From positions 7,059,001 to 7,123,000 of the forward strand of contig CM061106.1 of the NCBI GenBank assembly GCA_030770545.1: 64,000 nt of DNA, given 5' to 3'. Each line of letters starts with the position of its first letter. Positions within the stretch are counted from its first letter, which is position 1. Of the stretch, positions 1 to 11,343 are shown one piece after another. The notes under the pieces were generated by a model, which was not told the DNA's origin, did not search any database, and was given only the letters and a program-made list of their open reading frames with translations. The position numbers and the translations under genes are program-made. This stretch comes from Macropodus opercularis (taxonomy: Eukaryota > Chordata > Actinopteri > Anabantiformes > Osphronemidae).

Positions 1-75
1 CTATTTGAACTACGAGTCTGATAAGATGAAAAGTAAAGCGACAATAAACTTTCTCTCTCTTCAAAAATGTCTAGG
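1..75 (+). repeat. Truncated copy of the ~480-bp dispersed repeat
   Basis: The first ~73 bases recur almost exactly at about 24510-24585 and 42403-42478, where they form the left part of a longer repeat. This copy stops matching after 'aaatgtctag'. No coding potential is seen. Confidence 0.85.
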
Positions 76-119
76 ACAGGACTCAAATAGACATTGAGTA
101 TTTTACTTGAAAGTAACCT

Positions 120-363
120 TCAACCCAATGTCTTTTTTAAGGAGTTCAAATTTTTTTTGTTGCATGAAGAAATGTAATTTCATTCTCTCTGCAGTTCACT
201 GATTTCATAAATACAACACATTATGGTTTGATTATGCAGAGAATAAAGGCAAAACAACCGTTTCAATTAAAATGTCAAAAGGGTTTTGTGGCTCCCAGTG
301 TTTTCTTTTCTGTGGGAAACAGGTCGAAATGGCTCTTTGTGTGGTGAAGGTTGACGAGCCCTG
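120..363 (-). mobile_element. hAT-type element, 5' terminal fragment
   Basis: Read on the minus strand from 363, the sequence begins with a decayed hAT terminal repeat (cagggctcgtcaacc; the copy at 44901 reads caggggtcggcaacc). It continues with 'aaagagccatttcgacc' and 'gggagccacaaaacc', the recognisable subterminal pattern of teleost hAT elements. No transposase coding remains here. The fragment is oriented toward the window start and may be cut by it. Confidence 0.7.
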
Positions 364-2475
364 TATTAACCCCTAATAAATTTGAGTCTAATACAAGTCA
401 GTGATTGCAATAAATACAAAAAAACTGTAATCAGTTTAAGTCAGATTTTATTAAGATTTTTTATGTAAAACCTCTGAATAATACTGTTGTGGGTGTTTGT
501 TTTGAGGTGCTTCCACCCTGAGCAAGCACTAGGAGACAGTGGAGAGGAAAAACTCCCTTTGAAGGAAGAAACCTCGGGCAGAACCAGGCTCAGGGTGGGC
601 GGTCGTCTGCCTCGACCGGTGATGCTGAGGTTTCCTCACACACTACATAAAAAGAAACTTGTCTCTGTCAGTGCTCAGTGGTTGCGTCAGTACCTGGTTT
701 GGTCGGATCCAACACGGACGCTGGTTCATAGGAGTTGTCCCGTCTTGGTCCTCGGTGCAGTAGCCAGACAGCTTGCAGGGAATTCACCTGAGCAACTGGT
801 CCTCATGGTGTTGCAGGGAGTTACGTTGTCACCGTTAGGTTTCCCTCCCTTTGCCACCAGAGACACTGTTGCAGTCTACACATGTGTAGTGATGAAGTCC
901 TTCGCTGGTGACTCCACGCTGCAGCGGAGATTCCCTCAACGTGTCTCCCACTGTGCTGCTCAACGCTGCCCCTAGAAGAACAAGAGTGTTACTGGTGATC
1001 ATCTCAATCATGTTGATTAAGCAGGAATAGAAATATTTACAAATGTCTCCACAAAGAAACGTGTTGCAGTTAAAAAGTAAATGTATCTATTAGGAACTAT
1101 TAAAAACGCAGCTTCGTTAAATGTGTCTTTGCAAGTCAGTAAAACTTTCATTCTAATACTATTCTGAGATTTCGTTAAATATATAAATCCTCTGAATAAT
1201 ACTGTTGTGGGTGTTTGTTTTGAGGCGCTTCCACCCTGAGCAAGCACTAGGCGACAGTGGAGAGGAAAAACTCCCTTTGAAGGAAGAAACCTCGGGCAGA
1301 ACCAGGCTCAGGGTGGGCGGTCGTCTGCCTCGACCGGTGATGCTGAGGTTTTCTCACACACTACATAAAAAGAAACTTATCTCTGTCAGTGCTCAGTGGT
1401 TGCGTCAGTATCTGGTTTGGTCGGATCCAACACTGACGCTGGTTCATAGGAGTTGTCCCGTCTTGGTCCTCGGTGCAGTAGCCAGACAGCTTGCAGGGAA
1501 TTCACCTGAGCAACTGGTCCTCATGGTGTTGCAGGGAGTTACGTTGTCACCGTTAGGTTTCCCTCCCTTTGCCACCAGAAACACTGTTGCACTCTACACA
1601 TGTGTAGTGATGAAGTCCTTCGCTGGTGACTCCACGCTGCAGTGGAGATTCCCTCAACGTGTCTCCCACTGTGCTGGTCAACGCTGCCCCTAGAAGAACA
1701 AGAGTGTTACTGGTGATCATCTCAATCATGCTGATTAAGCAGGAATAGAAATATTAACAAATGTCTCCACAAAGAAACGTGTTGCAGTTAAAAAGTAATA
1801 AACACAGCTTCAGCATGAGAATCTCAGCAAGTCAGCAAAACTTTCATTCTAATATTATTCTGAGGTTTTATTAAATATATATCCGCTGCCTTTTGTTCCT
1901 GTTAATTAATTTCTGACTAAATCCACTCATAATAATCCCTTTGAGACAACACTAAATGCACGTTAACAAAGCTTCTGTAGGCACCTGCAATGACTTGACT
2001 TACACAGAGACACATCACTGTCTTCCACCTTCTAATGTGTTAGACTAAAACAGAATCCAACCTTTCTGTTAGTCAGATAATACTTGTGCATTTAAATAAG
2101 CTCTCGTCATCCACTCAGCTCCCATAACAGAATACATGACATGCACCAAAGCTGTCTGTGCTGTTAACCACAGTTAAGACATGATGTGATTATTCTATTA
2201 GTTGTTACGTGTCCAAAGTTGTTTACAAAATTATCTGACACTTACTGGTTTATTCCACATAAACGCGAGGCTCCATAGTTGTGCGTGTGTTACATGAATT
2301 TAAGCTGCATAAGCTATCAACAAACGTTAGCATTAGCGTTAGCGAACCGTTAGCATTAGCATTAGCAACTTCTAGCCATGTTACAAATTACATTTAAACA
2401 GCACGAACTAAGAGCCAATACATAGAAGTAAACGTGTATTTAGCATTGAGTCCTGGTCCAGTCGAAATGGAACCA
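300..2475 (+). repeat. Left arm of a large inverted repeat
   Basis: Most of this segment recurs in reverse complement at about 43733-44930: the repeat core, the GTTAGCATTAGC-rich stretch at 2325-2370, and the junction near 2470 reading into hAT sequence. The right arm has only one copy of the 718-bp unit. The arms lie about 41 kb apart. Confidence 0.85.
470..1895 (+). repeat. Tandem duplication of a 718-bp unit
   Basis: Two head-to-tail copies (about 470-1187 and 1188-1895) are nearly identical. Each contains the common teleost repeat core with 'ccctgagcaagcacta' and 'cctcgaccggtgatg'. Each leaves a 162-codon frame open (487-975 and 1205-1693), and a third copy lies inverted at 44290-44778. 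Ten nucleotide differences between the two plus-strand frames give eight amino-acid changes, so there is no sign of protein-level constraint. I treat the frame as a chance ORF in a repeat. Confidence 0.85.
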
Positions 2476-3300
2476 GTTCAAAACAGGACGGTGATTTAAA
2501 CCTTTATTTACCATTATTTTAATGACAACATTCATTACTTCTGTGCATTCCGGAGGAAATGTTTGCACACACAGTGCCTCTTGGTGCAGGATGCAGTGAA
2601 AAGTCAGCAGCTTTCTGTCCAGCGACTTCTGCAGTAAAGTCGCAAAACCCTTATGTGCTCCTGTCATACTTGGTGCCATCAGTAGCCACTGACACCAGGT
2701 GAGTGGTGTTGGTTTCTTTGGCTCTTAAACAGTTCAAGACAGCCTCACAGATGTCTTCCCCCCGTGTTTGGCCTTTTAGTGGTATCAACTCAATCAGTTC
2801 TTCCTGTGGCCCAGCAGAGTTTACATACCGGCAGAACAGTGCTATTTGTTCAATATCACCTTTGTCTTCAGACTAATCACAGGCAATTGAGTAGGCCACA
2901 GCTGAATTGATGTCTTTAATTTGCTGTCTGGTGACGTCTTCTGCCATTTTTATGGTTCTGTCTGTGACAGTCTTTGCAGAGACGGCATCTCCCTGATTTT
3001 CTGCACAATTTCACTTGTTTTTAAAGTCCGTCTGAAATCTTAATGAAAGATTCTTTTATATATTCTCCATCTGTGAACGGCTTCCTGTGGCCGACTATTT
3101 CCCGAGCGGCCACAAAACTAGCAAATGTAGTTGAATTTGCAGACTTCATCCACTTCTTGAAATGATTTTTGCTCAGATCAACCTTCCGCATCAGTTCCGA
3201 AACGGCTTTTTTTTCTCTCATCTCCATCTGGATATTTTTGAGCAAAGGCTGCGTGTTTATTCTGGAAATGTCTTGCGACATTTGATTTTTTGTTGATTTG
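2440..3300 (-). pseudogene. hAT transposase relic (GTF2IRD2/ZBED-like)
   Basis: On the minus strand two open segments (3281-3021 and 2679-2440) carry residues typical of the GTF2IRD2/ZBED branch of hAT transposases. They include an 'APSMTG..KGF.TLL' block, 'HCILHQEALC' and 'FPPECTEVMNVV'. A third stretch between them (about 2990-2700), with 'ALFCRYVN' and 'LIELIPLKGQT', fits the same protein but is broken by stops and frameshifts. The protein is cut near 2465, where the inverted-repeat sequence begins; the equivalent protein at 44917-45177 continues past this point. Such proteins cut and paste DNA in the nucleus. This copy cannot make an intact one. Confidence 0.8.
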
Positions 3301-3518
3301 CTGTAGTATTTTTGTCTGGGCAGCGTTTCTGAGGTGGAATCAGGCTCATTTTGGAGAAACGCGTGTAGACTCTGTTTAGGACAGGTTCAGGTGTTTAATC
3401 CTCATCTTTACTAACATACAGCAGCTCAGAACCTCAACCTTGATCAAAGCTGTCAGAAAATGTGAACTTTATAGGAGATAATGCAGAACTGAACCTGTTT
3501 GCTCACTGTGTTTACAGG
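3301..3518. other. Spacer, no feature recognised
   Basis: AT-rich sequence between the hAT relic and the first dynein-like exon. I see no ORF or repeat that I can name. The bases just before 3519 (tgtttacag) look like a splice acceptor. Confidence 0.5.
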
Positions 3519-5530
3519 AGGTGAACCTCAGCAACAACGGAGGCGTCCTGAGCAGCCTGGAGATGCTGATGGCTCAGGTCATGTTACCGGCCCTCAGGTC
3601 TCAGCAGGTACAAACCACCATCTGCCCTGTGTGACCTCTGTGACCCACTACCTGAGCCATCAGACACGTTAGAAGCAAAAAGAGAAAACTCACATACAAT
3701 GAGAAGTCAAACTAATATATACATATAATGAAAATATAAATGAATATTTATGTAGTAGTTAAACCAGTCAAAGTTAAAATGCCCCCATGATGTGGAAGCT
3801 GATGGTTTGGTCCAACTGGCTACTTCCTGTATTTAGCAGCTTTGCTTTCTTGGCCTCTCTCCTGCCGTGGTGCAGGTGGAAGTGGGGATCAGCTTAAACT
3901 TCATGTACATGCAGCAGATCATCTCATAGTTAGTTCACTGTGTCTGTGTTTTCTGATAAGGAACAAATGCAGTTTCATTAAATTGGTTTATCTGCAGTAA
4001 GTGAACCTCTGCACCTGCCACACTCTCTCAGAGCACATGTGTGAATTCAGATCATGTGAATTTGTCAGACTAGTTTGTCTCTGCTGCATTTGCTTGTGAG
4101 CTGATGTGGCTGTTTGTTAGCTCTGCCTTTGTTCTCTGTCCAGACGTGGGGTCCTGCACAGGAGGACGCGTCCAGTCCTTCCTGTCCTCAGTGAACCAGT
4201 TCATCAGTCATCTGAACTCAGCCAGAGCCAACATGGACAGAAAGCTCCAGCTGCAGCAGGTGGACCTCCCTGATGTCATCAGTCAGCTGAGCTACACCTG
4301 TGCAGGTAGAACGGACAACCACACTGTCCCAGGATCAGTTGCTGCAGCATTTAGCTTAAGTCTAGTTGCATGTTGGAGAACCCTGTCGATGTTTGGTTTA
4401 TATCTTGAGATGGACTCAGGCTTACGCTTACAGCCTTGTCACTGGATGATCCCACTTTTACCATCAATAGCTGGTGAATTCCTTTTTGCTGTGATCTCAG
4501 CCAATCACACTGAGCTGGTGGAGCATCTGGAGGGTGTGGTGTCAGTGCAGACCAATCGGATCAAGCATGTGCTGATGGAGAGCAAGCAGATGAGGGAGAA
4601 GGCCGATAATGTTGGGCCATCAGTGGAGTTGGAGCAGTGGAAGTGATGCATGATCACCTTTCAGCAGGTAGACCCTCGCCATCGTGGCGTCTGTTGATCT
4701 GGAAATGAAACCCTAAAGCTGTTCTGGACCTTTTTCAGGAGACAGTGAAGCATCCTGATGTGAAATGGACTCTGCTCTGGCAGGTCCAGAGTCCAGCAAA
4801 CTGGAGAGAACTGGTCAGGTTCTGAATCCACTCCAAATTTAAGTTAAGGTGAAAGAATTTACTTTCACACCAGTTACATGTTACATGTCTCCACCAACTG
4901 GCTGCTGGATCGTTTCAGGACAGAGACGTCACTGTTGTAAGTATCTCTACACACTGGACAAGTTCGTCAGACCGCTGGAGAAATACACTCACTAAAATAC
5001 ACAGTTTTAAATTGTCTCTGGACTCAAACCAGTGACAGTCAGACAAATATGTTGCTTCTAATCTAATAGAACAGTCAGAATCCACCGTGAGTCCTTGGAG
5101 CTGGTTTTAGGTGGACGGAGGCTGTTGGTGACTCTCTGACCTTCCCTCCTCTGTGACAGACCAGCATGATGGAGCACGTTCCCGCCCTGATGACCAGCAT
5201 CAGGATGATCCACACCGTCTCTCAGTACTACAACACCTCAGACAGGATGACCTCGCTGCTGCTCAAGGTCACCAACCCCATGATCAGCACCTGCAGGACC
5301 TACCTGTAGCAGGGCGTGGCCTGGATCTGGGACCACAGCAGGTACAGAGAACTCAGATGTGTCTAGACTGAGTGAAGCAGAGGAGACAGAAGAACAGAAT
5401 AGAACAGATTGAGACCTTTTAACGGACAGCGTGTCTTTAGGGCCAGTGCTGCTGTCGTCTGATCGTGGACCAGAGGAGCTTCCAGACGGTCAGAGACGAG
5501 CTGAGAGATCCCTGAAGACACAGCTTGACT
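3519..5530 (+). pseudogene. Axonemal dynein heavy chain N-terminal tail, decayed exons (DNAH5/8 type)
   Basis: A chain of exon-like blocks, each with splice-like flanks, matches the N-terminal tail (DHC_N1) of outer-arm axonemal dynein heavy chains. The blocks are 3519-3608 ('LMAQVMLPALRSQQ'), 4143-4305 ('SFLSSVNQFISHLNSARANM'), 4501-4665 ('SKQMREKADNVGP'), 4739-4815, 4919-4980 ('KYLYTLDKF'), 5158-5343 ('SIRMIHTVSQYYNTSDRMTS') and about 5445-5520. An intact family member is a >4,000-residue ciliary motor; only tail exons are here. Lesions are a TGA at 4644, a TAG at 5307, and frame changes within the second and fifth blocks. Introns are kept, so this is a duplicated gene fragment, not a processed copy. 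Assignment to DNAH5 or DNAH8 is by pattern only. Confidence 0.75.
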
Positions 5531-5714
5531 TCAGGTGGACACTGAGCACCAGCTCCTGGAAATCAGCTTCGTCCTCCCTGTCTTCAGTGAGAACTACATC
5601 TTCAGTCATCCAGGTGAAGCTGCGTCAAAGTTGAGTCAGCTGGACCAAAATGACAGACGTACATGCAAGAAAGTACAAATATTAAGTGTTTGTTCAACAC
5701 CCACTAAAAGCTGC

Positions 5715-5890
5715 GAGGAGAAACGTTTCTGCGTCTATCAGGAAGCTTCTTCAGTCTGAGGATAGTTGGCCAGAGACCACACATTTATCCTCCCACTTCC
5801 CTTCACTCCTGTAAAGAACAGACTCGTTATGTGACCTAAGGACTGAGGGCAGTGAGTAGGTGTGAACTCTCAACTCTTGAGACTCCTCCA
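5715..5890. repeat. Dispersed 'gaagcttcttcagtctgag' repeat
   Basis: The segment containing 'gaagcttcttcagtctgag', then 'agaacagactcgtta' and 'agtaggtgtgaactctcaac', recurs with drift at 47395-47585. It is also recognisable in reverse at 61690-61830. The copy at 61.8 kb follows a Penelope-like endonuclease relic, so these may be 3' tails of Penelope-like elements. That link is an inference. Confidence 0.6.
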
Positions 5891-6965
5891 ACCATCAGTC
5901 ATGATGTGCTGAGTGTGCAGTTCTCCACGGAGTCTCTGTTTGTGGACGCGACGGCCTTTAAGCCCCAGACTCCAACAGTCAGCAGAGTTTCAGCAAAGTT
6001 TGGGGAGAATGTTGTTCATGACTAAACAGATTCTCTGCTGTCACCTTATGATCTGTTCTCTCTTCTGTAGAATACAAAGTGCAGTGTTGCTGTTGGTCGG
6101 TGTCATGTTAACTCTTGCTCTTACCTGTGACCTTGTGTGCAGCACGTGAGTCTCTCCTGCAGATCCTCAACCTTCCTTCTTGTCTCTGAGTTCACCTCAG
6201 GTTTCTCTGCTTACTCTACCCCTCAGTAATGTCCATGTGTCCACAGTGCTCCTCCATGTTAACAGCGTCCTCCCACCACTTTGGCTACAATGATTCTGAA
6301 ACATTCTAGGTGCTGAAAGATTAATTTTTCAGTTTGCAACATGATGCAGAATGAATAAGATGTTGTGGGTTCTGCTGATTAGTGTTGTCATCCTCCATCT
6401 ATAGATTGTATTCACTCAGCAGCTGGACCGTTATGGATACACAAGCAGAACAGAAGTAGACACATGATGAGCACAAAACTCTGACCTGGCTGCAGAGTTT
6501 ATGAATCGACCTTGGTGTCAGACCTGCAGGACACACACACTGTGTGGATTCTGTGACCTTGAGTGTTAACCACCACACCACCGTGCTGCCCTATACTATA
6601 AATAGCTATATGAAAATAATGTAATTAAATTACATGATAGTTTTGTATAATAGTATATATTACACACCTTTTATCGCTGTACTTGTGGAGGATTAATTTC
6701 ATCATCTCACACAATGTTCTTTCTTCTCTTATTATTTTTCACCCTGTTAATGCAGGTGCTGCATGTGTCTACGGCTCATCCATGTTTCTCTTGTCTTCAC
6801 TAGTCAAGGTGGAGAAAGACATGCTCACAAAGTTACAAGTATGATTTTAAAGGTTTTTTGAAGGCTGAAAATGTTGGACAATACTGAAAATAAAGCTAAA
6901 ATCCTGAACTAGAGGAAGTCAATGATGAATGTGTGGTTTGTGTGTAATGTCGTCTCTGTTCTCTC
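5891..6965. other. Spacer between dynein and calsyntenin relics
   Basis: About 1 kb of AT-rich sequence. A short open stretch at about 5918-6030 (…FSTESLFVDATAFKP…) is unassigned. Splice-like signals occur near 6174 and 6800, but I cannot place them in a known protein. Confidence 0.4.
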
Positions 6966-6968
6966 AGG

Positions 6969-9450
6969 TTTTGTTCAACTCCAGCCTCTCTGACAGTCGA
7001 GGGTGATGACGTTGATGCCTTTGACGAGGTCATCAGCACATCTTCTACTTGAACTCGCACCAGTTCCCAACCCCTGGCATCAGGCACCTTCACGTCTCCA
7101 CCACCTCAAGGATGTAGCAGAAAAGCAGTTATAATGTAATGTGACCTCATCTGTCAATCAGCAGCAGCCTGACGTGTTGGTTCTGGCTAATAGACATTCA
7201 GTGAGGGTTTGAGGTAAACAGAGGCAAAATTGTAGAACTTTAGACCCTTAATGGTTCCACAGATACAGGAAATGTTCTGTTCATGCTGGTGCACAAATGC
7301 AGTCGGGTCCAGATGCAGACAGACAGACAATGAGAGGGAGGGAGAGGAAGGAGATAAGTTGTTTACTGCTTTAGGGGAGGGGTCAGTTGAGCAGCTGTGC
7401 CATCTGTTAGGCTTGAACATGCACTTAGAGTTTTTCATTTGGGAGCACGAGGGCCTGGAGGTGGACATGTCCCAGCTGCAGCAGCGTGGCCTGACCTGGG
7501 CCTTGGATCCACACTGGCCTTCAGCCCTAGTTCTAGGAAATGAGACGACGTAACAACAGCGTTATGTGGAAAGGAAGACACTGGGAAATAAAACAATAAA
7601 TAGAATAATGTGCTCTGACATGTTTTATTCATTCATTTAGGTTCACTGGTGACTGGTGACATGTGTTGTTTTGGACGTGAGCCGTTCTCTCCATGTTGCA
7701 GGTGTGAAAACCACGGACAACTATGAGCAGGTCCTGCACCTTATCCGTTACAACAACTGGCCACCGAAGCTCTATGTGACAGGAAATCCAGACTGGTCTG
7801 CTCTGAACTCAGATGCTACATCAGCAACGACTTCAAGGTCGAGGTGTGACTGACTATTGGTGACGCATCCACAACACAGACTACAAGTCAAGCCCTTTGT
7901 TACTGAAGCATCTTTGTGTCCCCTCACAACACTACGAAACTAGTCTAAGCGTGTTTTAGAGTTGTGCTGCATGTTTATAACGTTATTCTTCCTCTTTAGG
8001 TGAATGTCATCCACACAACCAACCCTGTGGAGCAAACGATGCCATGGTGCCAAACTTCATTAACCCGGTTCACTGTGCGTCTGTGGATCTGTCTGGATTC
8101 AACCATGTCAACGCTCACCAGGCCTCAGGTACTGAAAGCATGAGCTGCACATGTAGAATGCTGGGAAATGGAGAAATAAATATTTATATAGTAATATTAT
8201 GATGTTTATTAATAGGACTAATGTGACCCAGCTGATATGTGCTGTGTGAAGTTTGATTGTTCAGAGCTTCTATCTTTATTAAGTCGGGCACAAAGAACAA
8301 ATTATTGTTCTTTTGGGGAAAATGTCTCCATCAGCCTCTTGGCTTCATCTGTGCCAAACACTCTAACTAACCAGTAATCTGCTGTTTAAACACGGTTGCT
8401 ATGGCAACCTTAGTGCAGATGGTTGTTGGCCTATTAACCAGAAGTAGGACTCACATAAACACTGTTTTAATGGCTCAGGTTCAGGGATTCCACTTGACTG
8501 ATGTCTGTGACGTCTCTGAGCACAAGCTGTTGCTTCCTGGCCTCAGTGATCTTCTAGGCAGTGATCTTCTAGGCAGTGATCGTCAGGCGTCTCAGCCTGT
8601 GGCCACACAACAGCAGCATTTCCCTGCTCACATGTGGCAAAGCGTAGCAGGATGGCAGGAGAAGGCAAACCTAGTTAAAGGAAGAAGCACATCTACAGCT
8701 AGAGTCAGCGTTTGTCTGTGGAAAAACTGCATTGATTTAATGTGTGAATATTCCCACGTGCAAACACTTCTGACATCCACCCTGTCATTGTGTGTGTTTC
8801 TGTGTTTTTCCCACTCAGTGGTTCCCACTATTGTCACTGTGGGATGTGTGAGCCTCCTGGTGTTAATCCTGGGTGGTTTCCACACCAGCAGCATGAGAGA
8901 CCAGGAGAACGGCAAGAGGAACGAGGTGGACTGGGATGACTCCGCCCTCACCATCACTGTCAACCCCATGGAGGTAGATCAACACACAACACTTTTTGGC
9001 CAGTGAGAGCCAGACAGGCTGTGACATGATGTTCAGGGTGGTGTCCCAGAAATCACTGAACTGAACCCTGAACTCTGAGGAGGAAAGTTGATGAGTCATC
9101 AGTGGGTCTCAGATTTACCACCATGTTAATCCAGTGGCTTCAGAAATGATCATGTGTGGCATCATTACACATTTAGTTTCATTTCAGGTTTGTATAAATT
9201 TAGCAGTGACTCTCCTCAACCCCATCTTCTCTCCCTCTCTCTGACACAGACGTACCAGGACCAGCACAGCAGGAAAGAGGAGGAAGATGACATCACCAGC
9301 GCTGAGTCAGAGAGCGATGAAGACGAGGAGATCGGGAGCCTGAAGAGCAGCAGGGGGCCAGCAGACAGCAGCAGCTGTAGTGGGATGACTCCACCCTCAC
9401 TGACTGAAACACTCACCAACATACGCTCATCACCAGCTCAGATCCTCATA
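6969..9450 (+). pseudogene. Calsyntenin-1-like C-terminal exons, decayed
   Basis: Exon blocks in the right order match the C-terminal third of calsyntenin-1, a neuronal type I membrane protein that links vesicles to kinesin-1: 6969-7108 ('YLNSHQFPTPGIRHL'), 7380-7530 ('LEVDMSQLQQRGL'), 7703-7848 ('NYEQVLHLIRYNNW', 'ISNDFKVE'), 8001-8129 ('VNVIHTTNPVE'), 8818-8974 (membrane segment, then 'VDWDDSALTITVNPME') and 9250-9400 ('DITSAESESDEDEE', acidic tail). The two WDD motifs are the kinesin light chain binding sites; in the second, the Glu before WDDSTL is replaced by TAG (9378). One- or two-base frame changes lie near 7035, 7765, 8035 and 9365. Introns are retained. The acidic tail resembles CLSTN1 more than CLSTN2 or CLSTN3. 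Confidence 0.85.
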
Positions 9451-9570
9451 CTCACTGCTTCACACAGGTTTTCCTGTTGTTATCTTAGTGGTGCTACTCA
9501 GCGTAGTGAGCTCATCACCAGATTGTTTGTACTGTTTAGTTTGTATTCGTTATACTTACATTTGCTTTGA

Positions 9571-10438
9571 TCTGAGTGAGGAAGACAACCCTGCACTTTG
9601 TTTTCTCAGACATGAGGCTTCAGGTGGAGAATATTTTTTTGCTGTGACTATTCTTGCTCTGTGCTTTTAGATTGTTTGGCACTAAGCTCACATGTAGCTT
9701 TAAGTTTTCCTGGCTTGTAGTCTACTGTACAACAAGATGCCTCCAGTAAATGGACGCATTAATTTTTATCTTCTTTTCCTGCATGAGAATATTTGAGAAG
9801 TCATATGTGTAGAGAACAATTAGTTTGAACAGATTTTATAAATCTAAACAAACCCATGTAATTAGTCAGTGTGTTGGTGGAGGCTTCCTCAACAGGGTCC
9901 ACTCTCTAAAATGACTCAGTACGTGATGTAGAACATTTGTGTCATGGAGGCTCTAGCATGTTGCTGCATTTCTGCTCCATCCTGCTTGTAGAAAAATGTC
10001 TGCTTCATGCCGAGAAACCTGCTCAGTGGAGGTTTCATGACAGAGAGGCGTCTATTTAGTTGTTCATGTCTTATGTGAAGCTTTGCTTTAGAGGCTTGTG
10101 GTGGAAATGTAGTGACCAGTGTCTCCTCCTTGCTGACTTGGACTGAACGGAGGCCAGGTCTGAGCTGGATGAGATGGGAGCGACTTTTGCTGATCATGAG
10201 TTGTTGAGAAATGAGCTTGAGAGCAGCATGAAAGTCAAAGTGTATGAGGCTGTCAGTTGTAAAATTCTGTCAAACGCTCACTGTCCACGTTTGATCTGCA
10301 GCTTAAAGCACAAAACCACGGGTCACTGCTGTGTGAACACTCTGACTCTGAAGTCTCCTCAGTGATGACACCACCTCCAGCTTTTCTGGTTCAGCTCCTG
10401 AGTTAAGTGTCTATTGGTTGAAATGAATGTCAGCCTAA
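9571..10438. other. Spacer, possibly former 3' UTR
   Basis: It follows the last calsyntenin-like exon. Only short unrelated frames are open. No gene or repeat is recognised. Confidence 0.4.
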
Positions 10439-10780
10439 CACAGTGTTTCCCAACCTGTTGGAGCCTCAGCACATGTTTTACATTAGAAAACCACACGACA
10501 CACCACCAATCAAAAATGCCACAAGAAGCAGATGTAATGAAAATCTAGTGTCAGTTTATTTGATAGAGGGAAAGAGGTGAGTGCTTATACATGCAAGGAG
10601 ATATAATCACACTGGAAGAAACATTTCATAGATCAGATAAATATTTAGTTAATTCTGAGGAGATAAGAATAAGAAAACATGTATAAATAATTATTTCTAT
10701 ATGTACATACAAGTTGAACCTGATGTAGTATAATCATGTGTTTGTTTTTTGTCCATCCTTGACTGACTAATAAAGTTTCC
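10439..10780 (+). mobile_element. hAT-related non-autonomous element, one end
   Basis: It begins 'cagtgtttcccaacctg' and continues 'gcacatgttttacatta' and 'cacacgacacaccacca', the recognisable left end of a vertebrate hAT MITE family. No matching inverted end was found before 10780, so the copy is truncated or its boundary is wrong. Confidence 0.5.
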
Positions 10781-11080
10781 GTCTTTAAGTCTGAGTGAGT
10801 TGTGTCTGTTTTTCTGAGCTGCAGTTCAACCAGAAGGTGAGTAATGAGACCAGATGTGTGTCAGGGTGTTTCCGGCCTAAGGATGACGTCAGTGCTTCTA
10901 TGTTTCCTACTCGTTGTCCGTCGTTGTGTGATCCAGAAGCTTTTGTCTCCACTCCGCCACCTAGTGGCGCTTTACCGTCGGTGCTATGACTCCTCTGATC
11001 CTTCACTGGCTCCATTTAACTGACGCTCTCACGCTGCGTGTGTCCATGTGTCCAGGTCATGTTTTGAATTGAAGTCCTCC

Positions 11081-11112
11081 ATGACGTACGTGACGTCACA
11101 TAACCTATAAAA
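11081..11112 (+). promoter_or_regulatory. CRE plus TATA core promoter
   Basis: A palindromic cAMP-response element TGACGTCA (11091-11098) is preceded by a half-site TGACGT (11082-11087). It is followed 8 bp downstream by TATAAAA (11106-11112). The next exon carries the ATG at 11344 and a good splice donor at 11408, so the spacing fits a TATA promoter with a start site near 11135-11140. Regulation by CREB/ATF factors is inferred from the motif only. Confidence 0.65.
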
Positions 11113-11343
11113 GCCGCTGAGGCCTCTGAAACGGCCCCTTTGCATCTGGACCTTTGACCCGTTGCAAAGTCTGACAGCTAATTGCTAACTGCTAACAGCT
11201 AATTGCCAGTTTTTGGATAGAGACCAACAAAATCTTTGGAAGCGACCCGTGGATTAATCTACGCCTGCGGATTATTCTTCAGAGTTTTTTTTTTAAACCA
11301 ACCGCTTTTTTCAAAGCGCTCAGCTTCGTCCCTCCAGCACCTG

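Noticed and set aside
4104..4646. Single 180-codon gene
   Set aside because: It merges two dynein exons with the intron between them; its first part matches one exon and its last part another.
8401..9006. Single 201-codon gene
   Set aside because: Only its end (from about 8818) matches the calsyntenin membrane exon; the earlier part is intron read-through.
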